A stretch of 64,000 nt of DNA from Erysipelotrichaceae bacterium (GCA_015059145.1 SVAZ01000001.1:1-64000), one strand, 5' to 3'. Shown: positions 8,506 to 18,330, numbered from the stretch's first letter. A program made the numbers and translations. The notes: generated from the letters alone by a model not told the origin.

Positions 8506-9234
8506 CTACTTCCCCTCATAATTATAAATTTTTAAAACCTGGTCTGTCCATTTATTGTCATCCCCATATACATAAAGTGGAGGTAAGACCCTTAGTCCAT
8601 CCTTACTTCCATCCTTGATGCCTTCAATTAATATATGATTACATTCCTTATCTTGTTTTGGATATACAAATTGTAATCTTTTTGGCTCGATTTTATATTT
8701 CTTCAAAACCTCTAATATTTCAACAAGCCTATCAGGTCTATGAACCATTGCAAGCCTTCCCTTAGAATTTAAAAGCGTACTTGCCTCCTTAATGATATCA
8801 TCTAGGCTTGCAAGAACCTCATGCCTTGCAATTGCCTTTTTATCATTAGGATTAATTTGATTATCACCTAGCTTAAAGAAGGGTGGATTACAGGTAACAA
8901 CATCAAATTTACCTATTTCCTTATGAACACCCTTTAAATTAGCAAGCTTCATTTCTATTTGACTATCTAGCTTATTTTCATTAATAGACATATTAGCCAA
9001 TTCATAAGAGCTCTTTTGAACCTCAACTCCTACAATATTAGCCTTAGTTCTTAAAGACAAATAAAGAGGGATAGGAGCATTACCACTACACAAATCACAA
9101 ATTCTTTTTACCTTAGTATTTATAGTGACAAAATCAGCTAAAAGCATTGAGTCAATAGAAAAGCTAAAGCTATCTGGATCCTGATATATTTTAATAAGCT
9201 CTCTACCTAATAGCTCATTACAAACTATAGTCAT
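8506..9234 (-). CDS. trmN6: tRNA1(Val) A37 N6-methyltransferase
   Basis: 242 residues. A Rossmann-fold SAM methyltransferase of the YfiC/YabB family that methylates adenine 37 of tRNA-Val. The SAM-binding strand is RICDLCSGNAPIPLYLS and the catalytic motif is VVTCNPPFFKLG (N-P-P-F, adenine N6 class). Its start overlaps the end of ricT by 17 bases. The neighbours ricT and rsmI give the same order as in Bacillus, where the homologue is yabB. Confidence 0.9.
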   Translation of the reverse strand: MTIVCNELLGRELIKIYQDPDSFSFSIDSMLLADFVTINTKVKRICDLCSGNAPIPLYLSLRTKANIVGVEVQKSSYELANMSINENKLDSQIEMKLANLKGVHKEIGKFDVVTCNPPFFKLGDNQINPNDKKAIARHEVLASLDDIIKEASTLLNSKGRLAMVHRPDRLVEILEVLKKYKIEPKRLQFVYPKQDKECNHILIEGIKDGSKDGLRVLPPLYVYGDDNKWTDQVLKIYNYEGK

Positions 9235-10072
9235 TATCCTCTTCCTCTATTATTTTCTTTTTATCCTTAGATGGAGTGAACTTAACATCCTCAAGCTTTA
9301 AATAACCAAATTTATTATCTTCATTAACATACTTAACCTTTAGATTTTTATTAATAACATCACATGATAAAACCTTGGCAGGCCCTTCAGCTGTTTCAAC
9401 TATATCTCCTGTATCAGGTGCAAATCTTCTTAGCTCAGTATATAAATCATTTTCATAATTAATACAGCATAAAAGCTTCCCACAATTACCACTGATTTTT
9501 ACTGGATTAAGTGATAGATTCTGATTCTTAGCCATTTTCACTGATACATTATCAAACTGTGTAATAAATGTTTGACAGCATACAATTAAGCCACAAGGGC
9601 CAATACCACCAAACACCTTAGCTCCATCACGAGAGCCAACCTGTCGCAATTCAATTCTAGTATGATATTCATCAGCTAGATTTTTAACTAGCTCTCTAAA
9701 ATCTACCCTTCCCTCAGATTCGAAATAAATAATAAGCTTTGAACAATCAAGCGTATATTCAGCCTCTAAAACCTTAATCTCAAGATTACTTTTCTTAGCA
9801 TAATATTTAGTTTTTTCTAAAACCGTAGGTTCAAGCTCCTTATTTCTTAAATATGCTTTATAATCCTCATTAGTAGCTATACGAACAATATCCTTAAGCT
9901 CGCTTGATAAATCCTCAGCCTTTAATTCAAATGGCTCACCTACACAAAAACCTAATTCTATTCCTCTAATAGTATTTACAATAACCCTTGTTCCGTTTTG
10001 AACATTTAGGTTACCTACACCAAAATAATATCTTTTACCTACTGGTTTAAATTGGACACGAATTGCCCTCAT
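9218..10072 (-). CDS. ricT: RicT/YaaT, PSP1-domain regulator of mRNA processing
   Basis: 284 residues. A PSP1-domain protein: N-terminal beta-rich part (VGKRYYFGVGNLNVQNGTRV) and a cysteine-rich core with GGIGPCGLIVCCQTF and ISGNCGKLLCCINYE. In Bacillus subtilis RicT joins RicA and RicF in an Fe-S complex that works with RNase Y on mRNA maturation and affects competence, sporulation and biofilms; the Cys residues here fit cluster binding. It lies directly after holB, as in Bacillus. Partners RicA and RicF are not in this window. Confidence 0.92.
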   Translation of the reverse strand: MRAIRVQFKPVGKRYYFGVGNLNVQNGTRVIVNTIRGIELGFCVGEPFELKAEDLSSELKDIVRIATNEDYKAYLRNKELEPTVLEKTKYYAKKSNLEIKVLEAEYTLDCSKLIIYFESEGRVDFRELVKNLADEYHTRIELRQVGSRDGAKVFGGIGPCGLIVCCQTFITQFDNVSVKMAKNQNLSLNPVKISGNCGKLLCCINYENDLYTELRRFAPDTGDIVETAEGPAKVLSCDVINKNLKVKYVNEDNKFGYLKLEDVKFTPSKDKKKIIEEEDNDYSL

Positions 10073-10084
10073 GCTACCACCAAC

Positions 10085-11047
10085 CTAAATTAATTTAGCT
10101 ATCAGCTCATGAAATACATTTTTAGCTGATACATTATATCTAAGCCTATTGGATAAGTCTAATGTAATTTCTAGCTTATCCTTCAGGCTATTATAATCTT
10201 TATTGTTCATAATAATTTTATCATATAAAGGCGCCAAAATCAAACCATCAGGATTAGATTGAACCATATAAGAATCCTCAATAAATAGCAATATCCACTT
10301 AAGTAATATTGATAAATTTTTAGGATTAGAAAAATACGAAGCATTATCTATAAAATAAACAACTCCATCCTTTTTCTTTCTTAGGCTTATAAATTCAATA
10401 AATAAATCCTTAATCCTTTTAAAGTCCTCTGTTTGAACAATCGACAGTGCCTCATCTATATTGTTCGTCAAGCTCATCAGAAGCGAAGCATCAAGCTGAT
10501 CTATACCACCCTCAGTAAGCATACCTATGCTTTTAGCCATAGGCACAGCCTTAAAGTGCTGTAGTGCACATCTTGATATTATTGTAGTAACAACATTAGA
10601 TAGCTCACTTGCTAAAAAGATACCTATAGTAGGTGTTGAATTTATTGGCTCCTCAATAAACTTTAGCAAGCTGTTTTGAGCTGCAGCTGATGCTGTATCT
10701 ATTCCATCAACAATATATATTCTACTTCCCTCAACAAGGCTTGTCTTAGAAAACTCATCCTGAAGTGCAGTAATCTGATCCTTAGAAATCATAGTTTTTG
10801 TTTCATCAACACCTATATAATCTACGTTCATATGATTCCCACTTAAAATGCTTTTACACGTTTCGCATTCTAAGCAACCATCATTAGGGCAATACAAAAG
10901 GCAGGCTAATGCATAAGCCATCTCCTTTTTACCAACACCCTCATCACCATAAAATAGATAAGCATGTGATAATCTATTATGAAGTTTTGCCTGTTTTAAA
11001 TTGTTAAAAATACTAATCTGATTTTCAACAGCTCTTTTAACATTCAA
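10085..11047 (-). CDS. holB: DNA polymerase III subunit delta'
   Basis: 320 residues. Clamp-loader AAA+ subunit. The N terminus has a Walker-A-like loop YLFYGDEGVGKKEMAYALA (altered from GKT, common in delta'), then a Cys module (CPNDGCLECETCKSIL) for zinc and the sensor region TTIISRCALQHF. The gene follows tmk by 13 bases, the conserved Bacilli order, and works with DnaX encoded at 57-59 kb. Confidence 0.93.
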   Translation of the reverse strand: MNVKRAVENQISIFNNLKQAKLHNRLSHAYLFYGDEGVGKKEMAYALACLLYCPNDGCLECETCKSILSGNHMNVDYIGVDETKTMISKDQITALQDEFSKTSLVEGSRIYIVDGIDTASAAAQNSLLKFIEEPINSTPTIGIFLASELSNVVTTIISRCALQHFKAVPMAKSIGMLTEGGIDQLDASLLMSLTNNIDEALSIVQTEDFKRIKDLFIEFISLRKKKDGVVYFIDNASYFSNPKNLSILLKWILLFIEDSYMVQSNPDGLILAPLYDKIIMNNKDYNSLKDKLEITLDLSNRLRYNVSAKNVFHELIAKLI

Positions 11048-11060
11048 ATATCTTCACTCC

Positions 11061-11684
11061 CTATAACCCTAAATATTTTAATACAGCATTAACACAATCC
11101 TCTGTTACACGCTCTAAGGAATTATTTCCATCAATTCTAACAACACGTTCAGGATACATTTTTACTACCTCTTGATATCCCTCATATACCCTTCTATGAA
11201 AATCCTCAGCCTCTAAATCTAATCTATCTGATTTATCTCTACCTGATAATCTCTTAAGCGCAACCTCAGGTAAAACATCAATGAAAATAGTTAATCCGGG
11301 TAAATAATCTAACGCAAAAGCGTTCGCTCTTAAAACCTTATCTATTCCTAGGCCTCTAGCATATCCTTGATATGCGATTGATGAATCTAAGAATCGATCA
11401 CATAAAACAATCTTACCATCATTAATAGCTGGAATAACTCTTTGACTTAAATGCTGCATTCTACTTGCAGCATATAAAAGCGCCTCGCATTCACTTGTCA
11501 TATCAGTATTATTAATATCTAGGATAATATTTCTAATATCCTCAGCTATACGAATACCACCTGGTTCTCTTGTTGTGATATACTCAATATTTAATTCCTC
11601 TAATTTCTTACAAACATGAGCAATAATAGTAGTCTTACCACTACATTCGCCACCTTCAAATGTAATAAACTTTTTCATATTCAT
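11061..11684 (-). CDS. tmk: thymidylate kinase
   Basis: 207 residues. Phosphorylates dTMP to dTDP. P-loop FITFEGGECSGKTTII at the N terminus, the TREPGG substrate loop near residue 38, the DRFLDSSIAYQGYARGLG region and a lid GRDKSDRLD. ATG at 11684 has GAGGA at good spacing. First gene of the tmk-holB-ricT-trmN6-ORF-rsmI-thioredoxin operon; yaaQ and yaaR, which lie between tmk and holB in Bacillus, are absent. Confidence 0.96.
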   Translation of the reverse strand: MNMKKFITFEGGECSGKTTIIAHVCKKLEELNIEYITTREPGGIRIAEDIRNIILDINNTDMTSECEALLYAASRMQHLSQRVIPAINDGKIVLCDRFLDSSIAYQGYARGLGIDKVLRANAFALDYLPGLTIFIDVLPEVALKRLSGRDKSDRLDLEAEDFHRRVYEGYQEVVKMYPERVVRIDGNNSLERVTEDCVNAVLKYLGL

Positions 11685-11770
11685 AATTGATTCCTCATAT
11701 CCAAACTTATAGTTAAATTATACTATATTTTAAATATCATATAAACTATTATTTATAAATTTTGTTTAAA

Positions 11771-11794
11771 AATAAAAGCCTGTAAATCTACAGG
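11771..11794 (-). terminator. terminator after the kinase gene
   Basis: AGCCTGTA and TACAGGCT pair around a four-base loop, followed by TTTATTTTT on the minus strand, right at the kinase stop codon. Confidence 0.85.
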
Positions 11795-13150
11795 CTAAAA
11801 AGATCCATTAAGTCCTAGGTATAGTAGTAATATACCTAATACACAAATTATAATAGAGAATAACAAGCTCTTAAATCTTTGCTTACGGAAAATAACTACC
11901 AAGCTTAATAATCCAAAATATATTACCATACAAATGATGGCCATAGGAATATATGCATTCTTAAATAGCTCAAACGGCCATATTAATTCAAATATATTTA
12001 TTTTCTTAATTAGCCACGTAATACCAAATGCTAACAAAGGTACTATAGACAATAGGGCTCTTGTTATTGTAATACCCTTATGTATTTTCATCTTTAAAGG
12101 TAGTGGCTGATTTGGTCTCACATCATAGCCATCCTGCTTATCCTTTATACGCTTTTCAAATTTATTTCTTTTAGCTAAAGCACAATAAGGACATTTCTTT
12201 AGCTTCTTAAAATAAGTATGTGGATGCTCCTTACATTCTCTAAAGCCTTTTCTTTTAAGCTTTAATAAAGCCTTCTTATATTGCAACGCTGTAGGCCTTT
12301 TCTTATCTAAGCTAAATGATTTAACAAATAGCTTTCTTAGGCTCTTAGGAATTTCATTTTTTAAAATACTAAAAATAGGCATCTCATACTTTTTATCAGA
12401 AAGTGGACAAGCATAAGCCTCTAAGCCTTCAAACTCACCACTTTTATTCATATATGCATTACACACAATCAATTGATATAGATGTGCAGCAAGTGCATAA
12501 TAATCTGTATTTTTAGAGAATTCAGCAAGAGTGTTATTCGCATTTACAGCAAACATTGTTTCAATGGCTTGAAACTCTGGGCGCGCCTTACCCTTCATAT
12601 ATTTTTTGAAGCAGAATGAATCTACATCAATTATATATACCTCACCATTATCGCCAACTAAAATATTACTAGAATTAAAATCACCTATAACATAGCCTGC
12701 ACTGTGAACCTCATACACTCTATCACACAGGCTTATTGCTAAATCTATAGATGTTCTAACATCAAATATTCTTAAATTATAATCGTAATCACTCTTACAG
12801 TAATCAAAGAATGTTCTATGCTTTGGAGCCTCATACATTATAAAACCCTCAAATGAACCATTTTGATATACTAAATCAACTGGAAAAAATATATGCTGAT
12901 TAATTTCATTTACTCTCTTATTCTTTCTTAAATCAGCAAACATATCGGCAAGCTTACGCTTTTTAATCATAACCTCTGTCATTTCCTTTTTAGTGTGTGC
13001 CTCATAAATTTTAACTCTTAGCTTAGCACCTGCATAAAAAGGATTGTCATATCTTACAACCTTGTAAACCTTACCCTCTCCACCGCATTTAGGGTCTTCT
13101 AACGAAATTTCAATATTATATTTGTTACTGTCATAAAATATTGGATTAAT
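11795..13150 (-). CDS. protein kinase with C-terminal zinc knuckle and membrane segments (probable ATT start)
   Basis: The ORF track starts at 12982, but the open frame runs on upstream and encodes a glycine loop (CGGEGKVYKV) and an ATP-anchoring lysine (LRVKIY) that a kinase needs. No ATG, GTG or TTG exists in that extension. A strong AGGGAGGGG site sits eight bases before an ATT at 13148-13150, so I place the start there (about 451 residues). Catalytic elements: GDFNSSNILV replaces the usual HRD loop but keeps Asp and Asn, and IDVDSF replaces DFG but keeps the Asp. After the kinase domain come CKEHPHTYF...CPYC (likely zinc-binding) and three hydrophobic helices. It is third in an operon with vWA and PP2C genes, as in TerY-P triads, so the PP2C protein probably reverses its phosphorylation. 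The start codon is an inference. Confidence 0.8.
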   Translation of the reverse strand: MNPIFYDSNKYNIEISLEDPKCGGEGKVYKVVRYDNPFYAGAKLRVKIYEAHTKKEMTEVMIKKRKLADMFADLRKNKRVNEINQHIFFPVDLVYQNGSFEGFIMYEAPKHRTFFDYCKSDYDYNLRIFDVRTSIDLAISLCDRVYEVHSAGYVIGDFNSSNILVGDNGEVYIIDVDSFCFKKYMKGKARPEFQAIETMFAVNANNTLAEFSKNTDYYALAAHLYQLIVCNAYMNKSGEFEGLEAYACPLSDKKYEMPIFSILKNEIPKSLRKLFVKSFSLDKKRPTALQYKKALLKLKRKGFRECKEHPHTYFKKLKKCPYCALAKRNKFEKRIKDKQDGYDVRPNQPLPLKMKIHKGITITRALLSIVPLLAFGITWLIKKINIFELIWPFELFKNAYIPMAIICMVIYFGLLSLVVIFRKQRFKSLLFSIIICVLGILLLYLGLNGSF

Positions 13151-13170
13151 AAGAATCCCCTCCCTGCTTA

Positions 13171-14019
13171 TTATTTTGATTGATCGTTATATAGTAAGCT
13201 ATTCTTCTCCTCTATTATTTCATCCCAGTTAGGTGGAGTGTAATAATCATCACTCATCCTAAGAGGTATAATAGAATCATCATAAATTACCGAAACGGTA
13301 ATATCATCGTTTATTGCATTATTATTAGATAAGAAATCAAAGACCTGATTCTTATACATTTCTAATAATTCATCACTCAAATTCTTTTCACTCAAATTCA
13401 TTAAAAGCTCAGCTAGCCTAACATGAATGCCTATAGGAAAGCATTTATACACCCCTATAGCAAGCTGATCAAAAACTCCATCCGTTGCCATTAATACACT
13501 ACACATCGGAGCTTCAACCTTAACAAATTCCCAAAAATCCTTTAATCTAAATGGAATAACTGAGATTCCATCCTCACCCTTTTGAGGGCTTGTAATAATG
13601 TGATATTTACCATCATAGTCAAGAGCTAATATTCCACCGTCTCCACTATGACCATAATATATATGATTATTATAGTAAATAACACAATCTAGTGTAGTAT
13701 CATATTCAAGCTCATTTCCACCCTTTTTCTTAATAAAGGTATTTAGCTTATCTAATGAATACGAATAGGCTTCACTTATTCTTAGTAATATTTCTCTTTC
13801 ATCTACATCATGCTTTTTATACCAGCTATCTAAATATTCTATAACATTTTCTACAGCCATTTTAGAAGCAACCTCTGAGTGAATCGCGCTACCTACGCCA
13901 TCAGCAATACATGATATACACATGTCCTTAACAAAAATGGTGTCACTATAATCCTGACAATTTACGCCATGCCTTATATGTGACCTACCCACTTTTGAAG
14001 AAAAATAATTCCTTATCAT
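13171..14019 (-). CDS. PP2C-family protein phosphatase
   Basis: 282 residues. A Ser/Thr phosphatase of the PP2C-like class found in vWA/kinase triads. Motifs: RHGVNCQDYSD at the N terminus, metal-binding CISCIADGVGSAIHSEVAS, HSGDGGILALDYDG, VLMATDGVFDQL and a C-terminal NDDITVSVIYDD. No membrane segment. Its ATG overlaps the TGA of the vWA gene (ATGA), so translation is coupled, and the kinase gene follows 20 bases downstream. It likely removes phosphates placed by that kinase. Confidence 0.88.
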   Translation of the reverse strand: MIRNYFSSKVGRSHIRHGVNCQDYSDTIFVKDMCISCIADGVGSAIHSEVASKMAVENVIEYLDSWYKKHDVDEREILLRISEAYSYSLDKLNTFIKKKGGNELEYDTTLDCVIYYNNHIYYGHSGDGGILALDYDGKYHIITSPQKGEDGISVIPFRLKDFWEFVKVEAPMCSVLMATDGVFDQLAIGVYKCFPIGIHVRLAELLMNLSEKNLSDELLEMYKNQVFDFLSNNNAINDDITVSVIYDDSIIPLRMSDDYYTPPNWDEIIEEKNSLLYNDQSK

Positions 14020-14792
14020 TCTATATCGTCAAACATCCAATCGTTTAAATCCTTAGCGTTAACAACCTTTACGGCCTCACATTCTAGGGATGGTAGCTTT
14101 GCATCAAATCCAACCTGACTATTTGATACAACCTGCATTGACTTACTAAGCCAATCAAAGAACCCATCAAATGTCTCATCATTTAAATGAATAATGCCTC
14201 GCTTTGTACTAAGCATTGATAAATAATATGCTGGATTTTCAGTACGAGTTTGAGGATTTACCTCCTTTAAATTGTCTCCAACAAAGAAGGTATATACATG
14301 GAACTTTCTCTGTCCATTATGCTTTTCCTTGTGCTTATCTAGTAGGGCCTTTGCTTCTCTCATCTTATGAACATCTGTTGGACAGCCATCTGTACATACT
14401 AAAATCATAGGCTTATATGCAGATATACCAAGCTGAGCATATTGATTTCTCTTAGCATTAACCATATCAATTGCCTTTAACATTGCTTCACCTAAGGACG
14501 TCAAACCCTCACAATTTAATTTAGGTGGCTTAACCTTACATATAGGTGCGAAATCCTGTACAACTCTAACCTTAGAATTGAATTCAATAATTGCTAAATC
14601 AACTGTATTTCTAGTTATTTCATCCTTAACAACATTTTCTAAAAATCTTGCAATACCTTTATTAAGAATATCCATTCTTCCAGACATTGAACCAGATGTA
14701 TCTAACAGTAAAATACAAGCTAAATGTGGAGTATTAACGCTTTGAGGCATTAAACCAACATTATCAAAATTAAACTTAAATTCCTGATCCAT
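14016..14792 (-). CDS. TerY-like von Willebrand factor A domain protein
   Basis: 258 residues. A cytosolic vWA domain with an intact metal-ion site: ILLLDTSGSMSGRMD (DxSxS) near residue 25, a Thr in GLTSLGEAML and an Asp in VCTDGCPTD. The track start is upstream at a TTG; ATG at 14792 is preceded by GGGGGTGG. Such TerY-type proteins act as metal-dependent scaffolds next to a PP2C phosphatase and a kinase, which is exactly what follows here in one operon. No other ter genes are seen apart from the weak TerB-like candidate at 8.1 kb. Confidence 0.88.
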   Translation of the reverse strand: MDQEFKFNFDNVGLMPQSVNTPHLACILLLDTSGSMSGRMDILNKGIARFLENVVKDEITRNTVDLAIIEFNSKVRVVQDFAPICKVKPPKLNCEGLTSLGEAMLKAIDMVNAKRNQYAQLGISAYKPMILVCTDGCPTDVHKMREAKALLDKHKEKHNGQRKFHVYTFFVGDNLKEVNPQTRTENPAYYLSMLSTKRGIIHLNDETFDGFFDWLSKSMQVVSNSQVGFDAKLPSLECEAVKVVNAKDLNDWMFDDIE

Positions 14793-14833
14793 AATACCAC
14801 CCCCAACTATATATACACAAACCAATTAATTTG

Positions 14834-14842
14834 ATTATAGCA
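14834..14842 (-). promoter_or_regulatory. extended -10 promoter of the vWA/PP2C/kinase operon
   Basis: TGCTATAAT on the minus strand about 40 bases upstream of the vWA ATG; no good -35 box. Confidence 0.55.
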
Positions 14843-14876
14843 CAAAAAGTAAAAGAGAAAAACATATAAAGCTAAT

Positions 14877-17800
14877 TTATTTTATGTCACTTAAATAATT
14901 ACAAATATCCTTTAAATAATCTAAGGTCTCTCTACCTTGAATTTCTAATAATATTTGAATTTCTCTATTCTTATATGTCAATGAAATATATTTATAATTA
15001 GCCGCAATAGAGAAAAGCTTTATACCATCCATATTAGAGCTTTTATCCACTGTAAATGTAAATCCAAGATATCTTGGATTAGTCTTATCAATCTTATAAA
15101 TATCGAATTCCTTACAATATGCTTTTAAAAGCTTCTCATACATATATGCTAATAAATCATCATCAGCTTGACCAAACCTATCCTTTAGCTCTAATAAAAG
15201 CTCATCCATTTGTTCAATAGTTTCAAGCTTATCTATCTTCTTATGAATAGCAATTCTAGTATCATCATTATTAATGTAGCTTTCCTTAATTGTTCTATTT
15301 GCCAGTGGACTTATAAGTGAGGCATCCTGCTTCTTAGGCTCATCAAGAGCCTTTTTATTTATCTCCTCGTTCAAAATCTTCATATACATATCAATACCAA
15401 CAGATTCAACAAATCCAGATTGCTCCTCACCTAATAAATCACCAGCTCCTCTAATAGATAAATCACGCATTGCAATTTTAAAGCCACTACCTAGCTCATT
15501 AAATTCCTTGATGGTTTCTAATCTCTTTTCAGCCTCCTGAGTTAAAACCTTTCTAGGCTCATACATTAAATAAGCATAGGCTATCTTATTAGATCTACCA
15601 ACTCTACCTCTAATTTGATACATTTGTGATAATCCTAATCTATCAGCGTCATGAATAATTAATGTATTAGTATCTGGCATATCAATACCAGTTTCAATTA
15701 TTGTTGTACATAATAATACATCATATTCCTTATTAATAAATTTAGTTATAACACTTTCTAACTGATCTCTAGTAAGCTTTCCATGACCTATACAAATTCT
15801 AGCCTCAGGCACAAGAGATCTTATTTTAGCCGCCTGCAATTCAATAGAATCAACAAAATTATATAAATAGAAAACCTGACCACCACGCGCAAGCTCACGC
15901 TCTATCGCATCAGTAATTATTCTATCATTTCTTTCAATTACATAGGTTTGAATAGGATATCTATTTTTAGGTGGAGTTTCTATCATAGATAAATCCTTAA
16001 TACCCATTACCGACATTTGTAGGGTTCTAGGTATAGGTGTTGCAGATAAGGTGATACAATCCACATTAACCTTTAATTCCTTAATCTTTTCCTTATGAGT
16101 AACTCCAAAGCGCTGCTCCTCATCTACAATTAATAATCCCAAATCCTTATACTTGATTTCCTCAGATAAAACCCTGTGTGTTCCGATTACAACATCAACA
16201 CCACCAAGGGCTAAATCATCAATAATCTTTTTTTGATTTTTAGGACTTACGAATCTAGATAATAATTCAACTCTAATTCCATAATATTCCATTCTATTTT
16301 TAAAGTTAAGATAATGCTGTCTTGCAAGTATTGTTGTAGGTGCTAATACACACACCTGCTTACCACCATAAACAGCCTTAAAGGCAGCACGCATCGCAAC
16401 CTCAGTTTTACCATACCCAACATCGCCACAAACCAATCTATCCATAGGTCTAGGCGATTCCATATCACTTTTAACTGCGGCTATAGCCTTCTTTTGATCT
16501 GGTGTAAGCTCATACTCAAACTCTGCCTCAAATTGCGCTTGCTCTAAGGAATCCTCAGGAAATTGATAGCCCTTGGCTTGGCTTCTTGCCGCATATAAAG
16601 CGATAAGCTTATCAGAAATATCATGAACTCTTTTTCTAACCTTAGCCTTTGTTCTGGCCCAGGCAGTACCACCAATTTCATGAAGTGTAACTCCCTCAAC
16701 ATCAGCGGATGCATATTTCATAATATTTGAAATTTGCTCAAGTGGTATATATAGTCCACTTCCATTACCATACATCACATATAGAAAGTCTCTTTCGATA
16801 TCATCATTTTTAATTGTTTTAATACCTAAATATTTACCAATACCATAATCATAATGAACTACATAATCACCTATACAAAGCTCATCATATTTAGAAATTT
16901 TAATCGCGTTTTTATAAATTGATTTATACTTAACCCTTCTTGGAGAATATGTAACATCAAATATTGCAGATTCATTTATAATTATTAAGTTATCATAAAT
17001 AAGCTCAAATGCAGGATAGTCGCCTCTAATAATATTTACACTACCAAGCTTTGCGTTTGTTAAATCCTCTATAACATTAGGGAAAACGTCATTTTCTAAT
17101 AAATATTCCTTAAGCCTTTTTAATCTTTCCTCACTCTTAATAGCTACAATTAGAAGCTTCTTATTTTTAAGGCTATTAAAATCCTGAAGTATAAGCTTTT
17201 GATTAGCCTTATAAGGAGTAATCTCCTTGGCATATGCTTGATAATCTACATTACCAATGCTTCTTAATCCTTCAATTTGAACATTAGCCTTTGAAATAAT
17301 TAAATTATAATCATGAAACATTTTCATATGAGCTATGCTATAACCACCAATACGTCCACAATACTCATTTAAATCTAATGTCAAATGATCATAGCCCTCT
17401 TTAGCCTTAATTGGATCAATAATATATATTCTTTTATTTTTAGAATAATCAAAAAGAATAGATAAATTTTCATCAAAAAAGCCTAAATATCTAGATAATG
17501 AATCTAATGATTTATGCTCACTAAGCTTATATAAATCCTGCTTATATTGTTCACTCTCTATTTGAGATAGCTTATAATTATCCATAAATGCTAATATCTT
17601 ATTTTGAGCAATCTCAAATTCCTCTTTAGAATAAATGAATTCACTTACTGGTAAAATATTTACACCTTCTATTTTACTAATAGATCTTTGAGTTTCAGCA
17701 CTAAACTCCTTAATTGTATCAAGCTCATCACCAAAGAAATCTAATCTTATTGGATTTGAATAACCAAGCGGAAAGATATCTACTATAGATCCTCTTTTAG

Positions 17801-18305
17801 AAAACTCACCAGTTTTGGTAATTGTATATACTGATTCATAGCCTAGCTTAACCAAAGCTAAGCAAAGCTTTTTAATATCATATGATTCATTAGCCCTTAA
17901 GCTAAAAATACTACTAGTCCATCTCTTGGGATTCATTTCATATTTGATTGCACCATGCATATTAGTAACAACAATCTTTTTATTTCCCTCTAAAAGAGTA
18001 TATAATGTTTGTATTCTTTCAAAAAGGAAATCTCCTGTAGCCGCAATCATTTCTGCAGAAACCAGCTCATCGGCAGGAAAAAATAAAACATCATCCTCAT
18101 TTGCATAATTAGCTAAATAATCATAATACTTTTGAGCCTGATATAAATTGGGTAAAACAACAAAAATACTTTTATCATTCATATAAAAGTCTGTCGTAAT
18201 TAGCATAATGTTATATTCATCACAGCTACCTGCAAGCTTTATTTTATCATCGCTTAATATTTTATTTACGCTGTCCAATTTATAAAAATATTTGTATAAG
18301 CTCAA
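14877..18305 (-). CDS. mfd: transcription-repair coupling factor Mfd
   Basis: About 1142 residues, usual length for Mfd, an ATP-dependent translocase that removes stalled RNA polymerase and recruits UvrA. The N-terminal UvrB-like part is degenerate as expected; the RNA-polymerase-interaction domain contains IGDYVVHYDYGIGKYLGI; the SF2 motor has VCGDVGYGKTEVAMRAAFKA (Walker A), LLIVDEEQRFGV (DEEQ), TLSATPIPRTL and QIRGRVGRS. The C-terminal TRCF domain follows. The track begins at a TTG that reads through the ribosome site; AAGGAG eight bases before a second TTG at 18305 (M-S-L-Y-K-Y) is the better start, so Mfd uses a TTG codon. Confidence 0.95.
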   Translation of the reverse strand: MSLYKYFYKLDSVNKILSDDKIKLAGSCDEYNIMLITTDFYMNDKSIFVVLPNLYQAQKYYDYLANYANEDDVLFFPADELVSAEMIAATGDFLFERIQTLYTLLEGNKKIVVTNMHGAIKYEMNPKRWTSSIFSLRANESYDIKKLCLALVKLGYESVYTITKTGEFSKRGSIVDIFPLGYSNPIRLDFFGDELDTIKEFSAETQRSISKIEGVNILPVSEFIYSKEEFEIAQNKILAFMDNYKLSQIESEQYKQDLYKLSEHKSLDSLSRYLGFFDENLSILFDYSKNKRIYIIDPIKAKEGYDHLTLDLNEYCGRIGGYSIAHMKMFHDYNLIISKANVQIEGLRSIGNVDYQAYAKEITPYKANQKLILQDFNSLKNKKLLIVAIKSEERLKRLKEYLLENDVFPNVIEDLTNAKLGSVNIIRGDYPAFELIYDNLIIINESAIFDVTYSPRRVKYKSIYKNAIKISKYDELCIGDYVVHYDYGIGKYLGIKTIKNDDIERDFLYVMYGNGSGLYIPLEQISNIMKYASADVEGVTLHEIGGTAWARTKAKVRKRVHDISDKLIALYAARSQAKGYQFPEDSLEQAQFEAEFEYELTPDQKKAIAAVKSDMESPRPMDRLVCGDVGYGKTEVAMRAAFKAVYGGKQVCVLAPTTILARQHYLNFKNRMEYYGIRVELLSRFVSPKNQKKIIDDLALGGVDVVIGTHRVLSEEIKYKDLGLLIVDEEQRFGVTHKEKIKELKVNVDCITLSATPIPRTLQMSVMGIKDLSMIETPPKNRYPIQTYVIERNDRIITDAIERELARGGQVFYLYNFVDSIELQAAKIRSLVPEARICIGHGKLTRDQLESVITKFINKEYDVLLCTTIIETGIDMPDTNTLIIHDADRLGLSQMYQIRGRVGRSNKIAYAYLMYEPRKVLTQEAEKRLETIKEFNELGSGFKIAMRDLSIRGAGDLLGEEQSGFVESVGIDMYMKILNEEINKKALDEPKKQDASLISPLANRTIKESYINNDDTRIAIHKKIDKLETIEQMDELLLELKDRFGQADDDLLAYMYEKLLKAYCKEFDIYKIDKTNPRYLGFTFTVDKSSNMDGIKLFSIAANYKYISLTYKNREIQILLEIQGRETLDYLKDICNYLSDIK

Positions 18306-18330
18306 TATACCAGCTCCTTTAGTAAAACAC

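Noticed and set aside
12982-13165. Kinase gene broken by a frameshift
   Set aside because: The upstream frame is open and continuous with good kinase motifs, so no frameshift is needed; only the start codon is unusual.
14016-14019. Possible mycoplasma code (TGA = Trp), suggested by the AT-rich sequence
   Set aside because: TGA ends the vWA gene and the response regulator gene at tight overlaps, and Trp is TGG in the genes read; the standard code fits.
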